Shown in pieces: positions 9,273 to 18,530 of a stretch of 64,000 nt of DNA. A model generated the notes under the pieces. The model had not been told where the DNA came from, made no database searches, and saw nothing but the letters and a program-made list of their open reading frames with translations. This stretch comes from Pelagibacterales bacterium SAG-MED30. Lineage in GTDB: Bacteria > Pseudomonadota > Alphaproteobacteria > Pelagibacterales > Pelagibacteraceae. Both the position numbers and the translations under genes were made by a program. Location: contig JACWEA010000001.1 of assembly GCA_014653775.1 (NCBI GenBank), positions 92,722 to 156,721 of the forward strand. The letters run 5' to 3'. Every line of letters starts with the position of its first letter. Position 1 is the stretch's first letter.

Positions 9273-11612
9273 ATGACCAAATTATTTAAAAAATTATTTG
9301 CTGTTTTAGCTAGCTTTTTATTATTGATTTCAATAACTATATTGAGTGTTTTATGGACTTTTTCTAATAAAATTCCAGATTATAAATTTCTAAAAAGTTA
9401 CAAACCTCCAGTTTCAAGCAAAATGTATTCTGGGAATGGAGAAGTAGTAGCGGATTTTTCAAAAGAGAAAAGAATTTTTGTACCATATTCTGCTATCCCA
9501 AAAAATGTGATTAATTCTTTTTTAGCAGCTGAAGACAAAAATTTTTTTTCACATCCAGGCATTGATGCTAAGGGAGTTGTAAGAGCACTTATAAGAAATA
9601 TTCAAAATATAATGAGCTCTAAAAGATTAGAAGGTGCATCAACAATTACACAGCAAGTTGCAAAAAATTTTTTATTAACAAATGAAGTAAGTTTAAATAG
9701 AAAAATAAAGGAAGCGATCTTAGCATTTAGAATTGAAAGAGCATTATCAAAAGAAAGAATACTTGAGTTATATCTAAATCAAATTTATCTAGGAAGTGGT
9801 GCTTACGGTGTTGCCGCAGCTAGTTTAGAATACTTTGATAAATCAATTAAAGAATTAAATTATAATGAAGCTGCTTTATTAGCAGCACTACCTAAAGCTC
9901 CTAGCAAATATAATCCTTATAGAAATATAGAACTTGCTAAATACAGAAGAGATTTAGTTTTAAAAAATATGTACGAAAATAATTTTTTAAGTCAAAAAAA
10001 ATATATTGATCTTAAAAGCAAACCTATTGAATTAAAAAAAAATAAAAAAATTTTTTCTGAAGACGCTCAATATTATATTGAAGATGTGCGTAAGAGCATT
10101 ATAGATAAATTATCATATGAGAAAGTATATAATCAAGGTTATAACATTAATACCCCTATAAATTTAGACTTACAAAAAATTTCTACAATCTCTTTAAGAA
10201 ATGGATTGATATCTTATGATAGAAGAAAAGGATGGCGTGGACCAATTACTAATATTAATTATACGACTGATTGGTTTAAAAAAATTAATAAGAAAAACTT
10301 TTTAGAAAATTCAATAGGATGGAAAATTGCAATAATAAGAAAAGTAAATCAATTTTCTGCAAATATTGAAATTGAAAATAAAGAAGAAGGTGTAATAGAA
10401 TATAAAGATATTTCTTGGACAAAAAAAGAATTTTTAGAGTTATTAAAAAAAGGAGATGTTATTTATGTAAAACAAGTCAAAAATAATCTTTATAGTCTTC
10501 AACAACTTCCAGAAATTAACGGTGGTATAGTTGTAATGGATCCTTTTACTGGAAGAGTTTTTGCTTTAAGTGGAGGTTTTAGTTTTAATAACAGTGAGTT
10601 TAATAGATCATCACAAGCATTGAGGCAGCCAGGATCAGCATTTAAGCCATTTGTATATGCATTAGCATTAGAAAATAAATATACCCCTTCATCATTAATT
10701 TTAGATGCTCCTCTTGTATTAGATCAAGGAGAAGATTTAAAAAAATGGAAGCCAGAAAATTATGGTAAAAAATTTTATGGACCTTCTACACTTCGAACCG
10801 GTTTAGAAAAATCTAGAAATTTAATGACAGTAAGAATTTCTCGAAGCCTAGGTATTGATAAAATTACAAATTTTTCAAAAAAAATGAAAATTTATAAAAA
10901 TCCTGAAGAATTACTCTCAATTTCTCTGGGTTCTGCTGAAACAACTCTTTTGAAGTTGACTTCAGCATATTGCACATTTGTAAATGGAGGCAAACTTATT
11001 GAGCCAATAATTATTGATAGAATTCAAGATGGAGAAGGTAATACAATAATAAATAATGAAAATAGAAAATGTATAAATTGTGATCAAATTTCTTTCACCG
11101 GAAAAGAATTTCCAATAATTAAAGACAATTATCCTCAAGTATTATCACCAGAAACGGCTTATCAAATTACTTCATTCTTACAGGGTGTTGTTGAGAGAGG
11201 AACAGGAAAAAAATTAAGGAAACTTGGTTTAAACATTGCAGGAAAAACTGGAACTACTAATGAAAATACGGATGCTTGGTTTATTGGTTTCACATCTAAT
11301 CTAGTAATAGGTGTTTATGTGGGTATGGACAATCCTAAACCACTAGGAAAATTTGAAACAGGTTCTAAGGCAGCTCTTCCAATTTTTAAAGAATTTGTAA
11401 AAAAAGCTGTTAAAAAATCTGACTCAAGACCTTTTAAAGTGCCTCAAAATATAACTTTAATGGTTATAGATCCAAATACAGGAGAAAAAGCTAAATTTAC
11501 ATCAAAAAATACTATAATTGAATCTTATAAAAGTGAGAATGTTTTAAATGGAAAAGTTTTATATTCAGATAACGATAGATTAGATACAAATAATATATTA
11601 AAATTTTACTAA
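9273..11612 (+). CDS. mrcA: Penicillin-binding protein 1A (bifunctional transglycosylase/transpeptidase)
   Basis: 779 residues. An N-terminal membrane anchor (about 10-30) is followed by the GT51 glycosyltransferase with EDKNFFSHPGID, GASTITQQVAKNF and ELYLNQIYLGSGAYGVAAAS. The transpeptidase carries the catalytic serine in GSAFKPFVYA, the SRN motif in EKSRNLMTVR and KTGTT in AGKTGTTNENTDAWFIGF. It polymerises and cross-links peptidoglycan in the periplasm. A TATAAT at 9258-9263 just upstream may be part of a promoter. Its TAA overlaps the prfB ATG by one base. Confidence 0.96.
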   Translation: MTKLFKKLFAVLASFLLLISITILSVLWTFSNKIPDYKFLKSYKPPVSSKMYSGNGEVVADFSKEKRIFVPYSAIPKNVINSFLAAEDKNFFSHPGIDAKGVVRALIRNIQNIMSSKRLEGASTITQQVAKNFLLTNEVSLNRKIKEAILAFRIERALSKERILELYLNQIYLGSGAYGVAAASLEYFDKSIKELNYNEAALLAALPKAPSKYNPYRNIELAKYRRDLVLKNMYENNFLSQKKYIDLKSKPIELKKNKKIFSEDAQYYIEDVRKSIIDKLSYEKVYNQGYNINTPINLDLQKISTISLRNGLISYDRRKGWRGPITNINYTTDWFKKINKKNFLENSIGWKIAIIRKVNQFSANIEIENKEEGVIEYKDISWTKKEFLELLKKGDVIYVKQVKNNLYSLQQLPEINGGIVVMDPFTGRVFALSGGFSFNNSEFNRSSQALRQPGSAFKPFVYALALENKYTPSSLILDAPLVLDQGEDLKKWKPENYGKKFYGPSTLRTGLEKSRNLMTVRISRSLGIDKITNFSKKMKIYKNPEELLSISLGSAETTLLKLTSAYCTFVNGGKLIEPIIIDRIQDGEGNTIINNENRKCINCDQISFTGKEFPIIKDNYPQVLSPETAYQITSFLQGVVERGTGKKLRKLGLNIAGKTGTTNENTDAWFIGFTSNLVIGVYVGMDNPKPLGKFETGSKAALPIFKEFVKKAVKKSDSRPFKVPQNITLMVIDPNTGEKAKFTSKNTIIESYKSENVLNGKVLYSDNDRLDTNNILKFY

Positions 11613-12707
11613 TGGAAGACAAATATCTTAGTTTTAAAAAAGAAATAGAAAAGATTAATAATAGAGTTAAGGAGTATCTTTGAAAAAAATAAAATTTATT
11701 TTAAATTAGATAGTCACAATAAATCAATGCTAGAAGTTAATTTTTGGCAAGATAAAGCAAAATCTCAAATAGTTATTAAAGAGAAAAAGTTATATGAGAA
11801 TTTAATAAATTCTTATGAACAATCTACTTTACAATTTAAAGACTTAGATGATTTGTATAAATTAGCTATTGAAGAAAAAAATTCTGAAATACAATTAGAA
11901 GTTTATCAAAAATTGAAAGAATTAAGAGTAAAAGTAAAAGAAAATGAAATTAAATGTTTCTTATCTAACGATCTAGATCCACTTGATTGTTACTTAGAAA
12001 TACATGCGGGTGCTGGAGGAACTGAAAGCCAAGACTGGGCAGATATGTTAAAAAGAATGTATATTAAATGGTCAGATACTAAAGGGTTTAAATATCAAAT
12101 AGTAAGCGAACATAAAGGAGATGAGGCAGGTATTAAATCTTCAACGATTAAAATTGAAGGTGATTATATTTTTGGTTGGTTGAAAAAAGAGTCTGGAATA
12201 CATCGACTTGTAAGAATATCACCTTTTGATTCAGGATCTAGAAGACATACAAGTTTTGCTAGTGTTTGGATTTATCCTGTTATAGATGAAAATATTAATA
12301 TAGAAATTTTTGAAAAAGATTTAAGAATTGACACTTATCGTTCAAGTGGAGCTGGTGGACAGCACGTGAATACAACAGATAGCGCAGTACGAATTACTCA
12401 TATACCTACAAAAATTGTTGTTCAATGCCAAAATGAGAGATCTCAACATAAAAATAAAGAAACTTGTATGAATATGTTAAGAGCAAGACTTTATGATTAT
12501 CAGATTAAAAAAAAAGAAGAGCAAAACCAAAGCACAGAGTCAACTAAATCCGAAATTGGATGGGGACATCAAATAAGATCATATGTTTTACAACCTTATA
12601 GACTTGTTAAAGACAATAGAACTAATCATGAAAGTTCAAATCCAGATAAGATTTTAGATGGTGAAATTGATGAATTTTTAGAAGAGTCTATTTATCAAAC
12701 TAAATGA
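11612..12707 (+). CDS. prfB: Peptide chain release factor 2, with programmed +1 ribosomal frameshift
   Basis: Frame one starts at ATG 11612 and runs 23 codons to an in-frame TGA at 11681-11683. The preceding AAG GAG TAT CTT TGA matches the classic RF2 frameshift site, with an internal Shine-Dalgarno-like AAGGAG and a CTT slippery codon. Skipping the T at 11681 continues in the +1 frame from GAA at 11682 to the end. The product is about 340 residues. The downstream part holds the RF2 tripeptide SPF (in RISPFDSGS) and the catalytic GGQ (in GAGGQHVN). It releases peptides at UGA and UAA, and the site autoregulates RF2 level. A start at 11727 alone would remove the N-terminal domain. Confidence 0.96.
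11672..11684 (+). promoter_or_regulatory. RF2 programmed frameshift site
   Basis: The string GAGTATCTTTGA occupies 11672-11683, giving codons GAG TAT CTT then TGA. The 0-frame stop UGA is read slowly when RF2 is scarce; peptidyl-tRNA then slips from CUU to UUU and the ribosome continues. The Shine-Dalgarno-like AAGGAG begins at 11669, close to the slip codon as in Escherichia coli. Confidence 0.93.
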
Positions 12708-14896
12708 AAAAAATTTTTTTCAGATTTTTTATAACAATATTTATTATCTTATTTTTTGGAATATTGTATCTTAGCACCATAGGGATAAGTACTAAAGTTT
12801 TCAATTCAAATATATCTGATCAAATAAAAAAAATTGATAAGAATTTAAATATTGATTTGAATAAAATATTTTTAATTTTAGATCCATTTCAATTAAAAAT
12901 AAAACTTAAAACTGTAGGTACTAATTTAAAGTATTATGAAGAACAAATTCAATTAGAAAATATTAGATCAGAAGTTTCATTAAACTCATTATTAAATAAG
13001 GAGTTTTCAATTAATAAAATGAATATTTCTACAAAATCTATAGAAATTAATAGTTTAGTTAAATTTTTAAGATTATTTCAAAAAGATCCTAAATTTTATA
13101 TTGCTGAAAATATAATTAAGAAAGGATATTTAATTGCAGATATTGAAGTTGAATTTGATGATAATGGAAATTTAAAAGATAACTATAAAATAAATGGAAT
13201 AGTAAAAGATGGAAAGATAGATTTATTCAAAAGAAATAGACTAGATGCTATTAATTTTATTTTTGAAGCAAAAAAAGATAAAATTCAGCTTAATGATTTA
13301 TATTTAAAGATAGAAAAAGAAAATCTTCAATTACCAGAAATTATAATAGATAAAAATAATGATGAATATTCTGTTTCTGGTAAATTAATTAGTGGTCAAA
13401 TTAATTTAATGGAACATAGGATTTATGATTACATTAATTTAGAAAATATAAATTTTAAAATCAAAGAAATTAAATTTTTATCTGAAAATAATTTCAACTT
13501 TAGTATTAATGAAAAATTTAAAGTTAAAGGTTTAAATATCGATTCTAAAATTAATTTGATAAACCTTGAAATTGAAAATAATTTAGATTTAAAAAATTAT
13601 TTTCCAGAAATTAATGAAAACTTTTATTTTAAAGATAATCAGCTTCAAATAACTTATAAAAAAAATACTATAAAAATTTTAGGATCAGGAAATATATTTC
13701 TTCAAGAAAGACCCGATAAGATTGAGTACAAAATTATTAAAAATAAAGAAAATCTAAATTTTGATACCAAATTGAATATAAAAGATAATAATTTTAAAAT
13801 TGATTTATTAAATTTTGAAAAAAAAAATAATTCTAAATTACAAATAGAAATTCAAGGAGAACATAAAATTGATAAAGGTATTATTCTAAAAAGAATTAAT
13901 TTAGAAGAAAATAAAAACTCTTTTTTAATAAAAGATCTGTCTTTATCTAATGATAAAAAAATAAATTATATCAAAAATATTACCTTAAGTTATTTAGATA
14001 AAGATAATTTAGAAAACAAAATTCAAATAAGCAAAAAAGCTACAAATTACTTTATTAATGGTTCGAGTTTAAATATAAATCGAATAATTAATAATTTATT
14101 AAACTCTAAGGTTAAAAAAAAATATAAATTATTTAAAAATGACTTTAAAGTAAAAGTCGACATTGAAAAAATTTTTTTAGATAAAAAAAACGTACTACAA
14201 AATTTAAATGGATATCTAATCTTAAAAGATAACAAAGTTTTTGAAACCGAACTATCTTCTAATTATTCAAATAATAATAAAATTAAATTTACTATTAAAA
14301 CTAATGGTAAAGAAAAAATTACTACTCTTTTCTCTAAGGAGGCGAAACCCCTCGTAGATCGCTATAAATTTGTAAAAGGTTTCAGTGAGGGATCTTTAGA
14401 TTTTTATTCTTACCAAAAATATAATCAAAGTAATTCAACTTTAAAAATTTATGACTTTAAACTTAAAGAACTACCTGCTTTAACTAAGTTACTAACTCTT
14501 GCATCTCTTCAAGGAATAGCTGACTTAATGTCAGGTGAGGGAATAAGATTTAATGAATTTGAAATGAATTTTTCTAACCAGGACCAATTAATGACAATCA
14601 ATGAAATTTATGCCATTGGACCTGCAATTTCTGTATTAATGAGTGGTTATGTTGAAAAGGATAAACTAATTAGCCTTCGAGGAACATTAGTTCCAGCAAC
14701 TACATTAAACAAAACAATCGGATCAATTCCATTTTTAGGAAATATACTAGTTGGAAAAAAAACAGGAGAAGGTGTTTTTGGAGTTAGTTTTAAAATTAAG
14801 GGTCCTCCTAAAGATTTAGAGACAACTGTTAACCCAATTAAAACTTTAACACCAAGATTTATAACTAGAACTTTAGAAAAAATAAAAAACAATTAA
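12704..14896 (+). CDS. AsmA-like / DUF3971-type envelope protein
   Basis: 730 residues: one N-terminal membrane helix (about 5-27) followed by a long, mostly beta-strand, lysine- and asparagine-rich region. The C-terminal 150 residues are the conserved part, with FSEGSLDFYS, LASLQGIADLMSGEGIRF, VLMSGYVEKDKLISLRG and GSIPFLGNILVGKKTGEGVFGVSF, typical of AsmA-like C-terminal regions. Such proteins span the periplasm and have been linked to phospholipid transport to the outer membrane. Coupled to prfB by an ATGA overlap and interlocked with tyrS by a TTAA stop overlap. Confidence 0.7.
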   Translation: MKKIFFRFFITIFIILFFGILYLSTIGISTKVFNSNISDQIKKIDKNLNIDLNKIFLILDPFQLKIKLKTVGTNLKYYEEQIQLENIRSEVSLNSLLNKEFSINKMNISTKSIEINSLVKFLRLFQKDPKFYIAENIIKKGYLIADIEVEFDDNGNLKDNYKINGIVKDGKIDLFKRNRLDAINFIFEAKKDKIQLNDLYLKIEKENLQLPEIIIDKNNDEYSVSGKLISGQINLMEHRIYDYINLENINFKIKEIKFLSENNFNFSINEKFKVKGLNIDSKINLINLEIENNLDLKNYFPEINENFYFKDNQLQITYKKNTIKILGSGNIFLQERPDKIEYKIIKNKENLNFDTKLNIKDNNFKIDLLNFEKKNNSKLQIEIQGEHKIDKGIILKRINLEENKNSFLIKDLSLSNDKKINYIKNITLSYLDKDNLENKIQISKKATNYFINGSSLNINRIINNLLNSKVKKKYKLFKNDFKVKVDIEKIFLDKKNVLQNLNGYLILKDNKVFETELSSNYSNNNKIKFTIKTNGKEKITTLFSKEAKPLVDRYKFVKGFSEGSLDFYSYQKYNQSNSTLKIYDFKLKELPALTKLLTLASLQGIADLMSGEGIRFNEFEMNFSNQDQLMTINEIYAIGPAISVLMSGYVEKDKLISLRGTLVPATTLNKTIGSIPFLGNILVGKKTGEGVFGVSFKIKGPPKDLETTVNPIKTLTPRFITRTLEKIKNN

Positions 14897-16140
14897 ACTA
14901 ATTCAATTTTTATATGTCTTTTTTTACCAAGCGATAATTTTAAAAAATTATCTTTAAAATATTTTCGATTTATATTTATTTTATCATCAATAATAATTTC
15001 ATTATTTATTTTTACTGCGCTACCTTTAATTAATCTTCTTATTTCACTTTTTGATTTTTCTAATTTAGATAGAATTATCAGATCTAGAACATTCATTGGA
15101 TTTTTAAAATTATTTTTATCCAATTTTATTGATGGCAAATTTATACCGGTTGAATTTTGAGAAAATGCCTCTTTTGCTGCTTTTTCACAATTTACTGCTT
15201 CTTGTTTTCCATGAAGCATTTTCGTCGTTTCGTTTGCTAATAAAATTTTTAATTCATTAATTTCTTTATCTTTTATTTTTTCTATTTCATCTAAAGAAAG
15301 ATCAGTAAAATAATTTAAAAATTTAATTACATCTCGATCATCAGAATTCCTCCAGAATTGCCAATATTCATAGGGGGAAAGAAATTTTTTATCTAGCCAT
15401 ATAGCTCCATTTTCAGTTTTACCCATTTTTGCTCCATTAGCTAAAGTTATTAATGGAGTTGTTAAGCCAAAAACAATCTTATCAGAATATCTTTTTATTA
15501 ACTCTACACCATTCACAATGTTACCCCACTGATCTGAACCACCTAATTGAAGAATGCAATTATTTTTTTTATTTAATTCTAAAAAATCATATGCCTGTAA
15601 AATCATATAATTAAACTCCATATAACTTAATGATTGTTCTCTTTCTAATCGAGTTTTAATACTATCAAATGTTAACATTTTATTTATTGTAAAATGTTTT
15701 CCAATATCTCTTAAAAAAGAAATATAATTTAAGTTCTTTAACCAGGAGTAGTTATTAACAAAAATAGGTTTAATTTTTTCATCATCAGAATTTAAGTATG
15801 TTTTTAAAATATTTTCTATATTTTTTGTATTTTTTTCAATTTCGCTATCACTTAAAATTTTTCTAGTTTTGTCTTTTCCAGATGGATCTCCAATTCTTGT
15901 TGTACCACCTCCCATTAAAACAATTGGTTGGTGACCGTGTTTTTGAAGTAACCTTAAACACATAATTTGAAGTAAGCTGCCAACATGTAAACTTCCCGCA
16001 GTACAATCAAAACCTATATAAGCTTTAATCTTTTTTTCATCTAAAATTTTTGATAGTTCATCATCTGCTGTACACTGATAATACAAACCTCTATCTTTAA
16101 ATTCTTTTAAAAATTTATTCATAAGTCTATAGTTAGACAA
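14893..16140 (-). CDS. tyrS: Tyrosyl-tRNA synthetase
   Basis: 415 residues, the usual length. Seen: the class I HIGH-like HVGS in AGSLHVGSLLQ, GGSDQWGNIVNG, and a KMSKS-equivalent KMGKT in GAKMGKTENGAIW. A C-terminal S4 RNA-binding segment is present (SKSEIRRLIKGSAVKIN). It charges tRNA-Tyr. It is divergent from anmK with only about 29 bases between the starts. Confidence 0.97.
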   Translation of the reverse strand: MSNYRLMNKFLKEFKDRGLYYQCTADDELSKILDEKKIKAYIGFDCTAGSLHVGSLLQIMCLRLLQKHGHQPIVLMGGGTTRIGDPSGKDKTRKILSDSEIEKNTKNIENILKTYLNSDDEKIKPIFVNNYSWLKNLNYISFLRDIGKHFTINKMLTFDSIKTRLEREQSLSYMEFNYMILQAYDFLELNKKNNCILQLGGSDQWGNIVNGVELIKRYSDKIVFGLTTPLITLANGAKMGKTENGAIWLDKKFLSPYEYWQFWRNSDDRDVIKFLNYFTDLSLDEIEKIKDKEINELKILLANETTKMLHGKQEAVNCEKAAKEAFSQNSTGINLPSIKLDKNNFKNPMNVLDLIILSKLEKSKSEIRRLIKGSAVKINNEIIIDDKININRKYFKDNFLKLSLGKKRHIKIELV

Positions 16141-16169
16141 TATACAAATTTTTTTAAAAAAAAATAAAT

Positions 16170-17315
16170 ATGAGTAAAAAAATATTTACTTCTTTAGGAT
16201 TAATGAGTGGCACATCAATGGATGGAGTTGATTTATCAATAATACAATCTGATGGAATTAATGAATTTGAGCTCATATTAAATGAATATTGTGAATTTGA
16301 TGAGGATTTATTTCTAAAATTACTAGAATTGAGAGATAAACTTTATACATCCAAAGATTTAGCTAAAAATTTTAAAAATATTATTGAAGTTGAGAGAAAC
16401 TTTACATTATTTATCAGTAAATTAGTAAATAGTTTAGTAAAAAAAAAATCTATAACTTTAGATTTAATAGGTTTCCACGGTCAAACGATTTTACATTTAC
16501 CAAAAGAGAAAATTTCAAAACAATTAGGGGATGGAAACCTTTTGTCTCAATTAACAAAAACTAAAGTTGTTAATCAATTTAGACAAAATGATTTAGACCA
16601 TGGTGGCCAAGGCGCTCCTCTAACTCCAATATTCCATTTCTTAATATCAGGAATTTTAAAAACAAAGTTTAATTTAGATTTTCCTATGAATATAATTAAT
16701 ATAGGTGGAATAACTAATGTGTCACAAATTAAAATTAATACTTATGAAAAAGAAAATTTATTTGCTTATGATATAGCCCCAGGAAATTGTTTAATAGATG
16801 AATGGATTAGAAAAAATAGTAATAAAAAATTTGACTTTAATGGTGATATTGCTTCTAGAGGAGAAGTTAATAATTTAATATTAAACCAAACAATTGATAA
16901 TTTTAATATAAAAGATTTTAAAAATTCTTTAGATGTTAAAAATTTTGATATTTCTTTTACTCGAGGTTTAAATCTAGAGGATGGATGTGCAACAATTACA
17001 AAATATACAGCATATTTAATTTCAGAAGGTTTAAAAAAAATTGATGAAATTAATAAATTAAATACTGTAAATCTTTATCTGTGTGGGGGAGGTAGAAAAA
17101 ATAATACTCTTATAGAAAATATCAATGAATATTTAAATAATAAAAAAATAAATTTAAAAAATATTGACGAATATGAATTTGATGGTGATTTTATAGAGTC
17201 ACAAGCCTTTGCATATTTGGCTATAAGATCATATTTAGGTTTACCTATATCTTATCCAAACACTACAAGAACTTTGAAACCTATTTCAGGTGGAATAATA
17301 GAAAAAAATTATTAA
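16170..17315 (+). CDS. anmK: Anhydro-N-acetylmuramic acid kinase
   Basis: 381 residues. Seen: the N-terminal ATP-binding loop GLMSGTSMDGVDLS, GFHGQTILHLP, NIGGITNVS, FDIAPGNCLIDEW-like AYDIAPGNCLIDEW, and LCGGGRKNNTL. It phosphorylates and hydrolyses 1,6-anhydroMurNAc to MurNAc-6-phosphate during cell-wall recycling. The catalytic aspartate is the one in SMDG. Its stop interlocks with the next minus-strand gene in TTAA. Confidence 0.94.
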   Translation: MSKKIFTSLGLMSGTSMDGVDLSIIQSDGINEFELILNEYCEFDEDLFLKLLELRDKLYTSKDLAKNFKNIIEVERNFTLFISKLVNSLVKKKSITLDLIGFHGQTILHLPKEKISKQLGDGNLLSQLTKTKVVNQFRQNDLDHGGQGAPLTPIFHFLISGILKTKFNLDFPMNIINIGGITNVSQIKINTYEKENLFAYDIAPGNCLIDEWIRKNSNKKFDFNGDIASRGEVNNLILNQTIDNFNIKDFKNSLDVKNFDISFTRGLNLEDGCATITKYTAYLISEGLKKIDEINKLNTVNLYLCGGGRKNNTLIENINEYLNNKKINLKNIDEYEFDGDFIESQAFAYLAIRSYLGLPISYPNTTRTLKPISGGIIEKNY

Positions 17316-17968
17316 TAAAGAGCCGTTTCTTTTTTTATGTATTTATCTAAGCTTTTAACAAGTAACTCTTCACTTTTTGAAAAAAAATGATTAGCATCAG
17401 ACACTGACTGAAAATCTACTTTAATTCCTTTTTGAGAACTTAATCTTTTATCTAATTCCATGATATATTGTAATGGAACTAGCTCATCTTTTTTGCCATA
17501 AATTATCAATCCGGAAGTTGGACATGGAGACAAAAAAGAAAAGTCATAAGCATTAGGTTGAGGAGATATTGCTATAAATCTATTTATTTCTGGTCTTCTC
17601 ATTAGCAACTGCATCGCAATTAAAGATCCGAATGAAAATCCTGATACCCAACATTGAGAATTGTCAAAGTTTTCTCTTTCTAACCAATCTAATGCAGCAG
17701 CAGCATCAGCAAGTTCTCCTTGACCATTATCAAATTCACCATCACTTTTTCCTACCCCTCTAAAATTAACTCGACAAACAGAAAAATCATTATCCATAAA
17801 AGTTTTGAAAGTTTCTACGACTATCTTATTATTCATAGTGCCTCCATACTGAGGATGGGGTTGTAAAACAAGAGCTATAGGAGATGTATTTTTTTTACTT
17901 TTATAATATTTTGCCTCAAGTCTTCCAGCAGGGCCAGGAATAAATATTTCTAAAATTTTGTTGTCCAT
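17312..17968 (-). CDS. Alpha/beta hydrolase (COG2945-like)
   Basis: 218 residues. Seen: an N-terminal FIPGPAGRLEAKYY segment, QPHPQYGGTMNNKIV, RVNFRGVGKSDGEFD, the nucleophile elbow GFSFGS and a late DANHFF histidine region. This pattern is typical of small cytoplasmic alpha/beta hydrolases annotated COG2945. The natural substrate is unknown. It is divergent from iscR across a 134-base gap that holds the iscR operator. Confidence 0.8.
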   Translation of the reverse strand: MDNKILEIFIPGPAGRLEAKYYKSKKNTSPIALVLQPHPQYGGTMNNKIVVETFKTFMDNDFSVCRVNFRGVGKSDGEFDNGQGELADAAAALDWLERENFDNSQCWVSGFSFGSLIAMQLLMRRPEINRFIAISPQPNAYDFSFLSPCPTSGLIIYGKKDELVPLQYIMELDKRLSSQKGIKVDFQSVSDANHFFSKSEELLVKSLDKYIKKETALY

Positions 17969-18050
17969 AATTGATATTGATTATTATTCTCAAAAAAAAA
18001 ATTACATTTATCATAACTGCGTCGCAAAATGTTAATTTTTTTTGTTAATG

Positions 18051-18075
18051 ATACTTGACTATTTTAGTCAGGTTT
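18051..18075 (+). promoter_or_regulatory. IscR-type operator overlapping the iscR-suf promoter
   Basis: Contains a perfect inverted repeat TGACTA (18056-18061), spacer TTT, TAGTCA (18065-18070). From memory, the 25 bases agree at all but one position with the Escherichia coli type 1 (cluster-bound) IscR consensus. TTGACT at 18055-18060 can serve as the -35 box, with an AT-rich -10 (TATATA/TATACC) at 18077-18084. Repressor binding would therefore block RNA polymerase, as in iscR autoregulation. Confidence 0.82.
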
Positions 18076-18102
18076 ATATATACCCTTGTAAAATGCGGAT
18101 TT

Positions 18103-18528
18103 ATGAAACTAACATCTAAAGGCAGATATGCGGTAATGGCTTTAGTAGACCTGGCAAGATTTGATAATATCAGCCCAGTTTCACTAAGAGACATCTCATT
18201 AAGACAAGGCATTTCATTAGATTATTTAGAGCAGATTTTTTCAAAGTTAAGAAAAAAAGAAATAGTAAAAAGTGTAAGAGGAACTCAAGGAGGGTATGTT
18301 TTAAATAAAAAAACTAAAGAAATAAAACTTACAATTATTTTTGATGCAGTAGATGAAAAAGTAAAAACAGTCCAATGTAAGAAAGAGTCAAAAAAAGGGT
18401 GTAATGGGAAATTGACAAAATGTGTTACCCATAATCTTTGGGATGATTTAGACAAACACATAAATAATTTTTTTGAGCAAAAAAGTTTAGAAGATTTAGT
18501 TAAAAATAATATTGAGAAAAGAATTTAA
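18103..18528 (+). CDS. iscR: Rrf2-family iron-sulfur regulator IscR
   Basis: 141 residues from the ATG at 18103; a TTG at 18055 lies inside the operator and is rejected. Seen: an N-terminal winged helix ([18 protein letters not shown], then the recognition region [16 protein letters not shown]) and a cluster-binding loop with C92, C100, C107 and H110. The first cysteine is where Escherichia coli IscR has it, though the loop is a few residues longer. It senses [2Fe-2S] status and represses its own operon. It leads the suf genes, two bases ahead of sufB. Confidence 0.93.
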   Translation: MKLTSKGRYAVMALVDLARFDNISPVSLRDISLRQGISLDYLEQIFSKLRKKEIVKSVRGTQGGYVLNKKTKEIKLTIIFDAVDEKVKTVQCKKESKKGCNGKLTKCVTHNLWDDLDKHINNFFEQKSLEDLVKNNIEKRI

Positions 18529-18530
18529 AT

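Noticed and set aside
17969-18050. TTTTTT runs before iscR as a terminator
   Set aside because: No stem of useful length precedes them on either strand.
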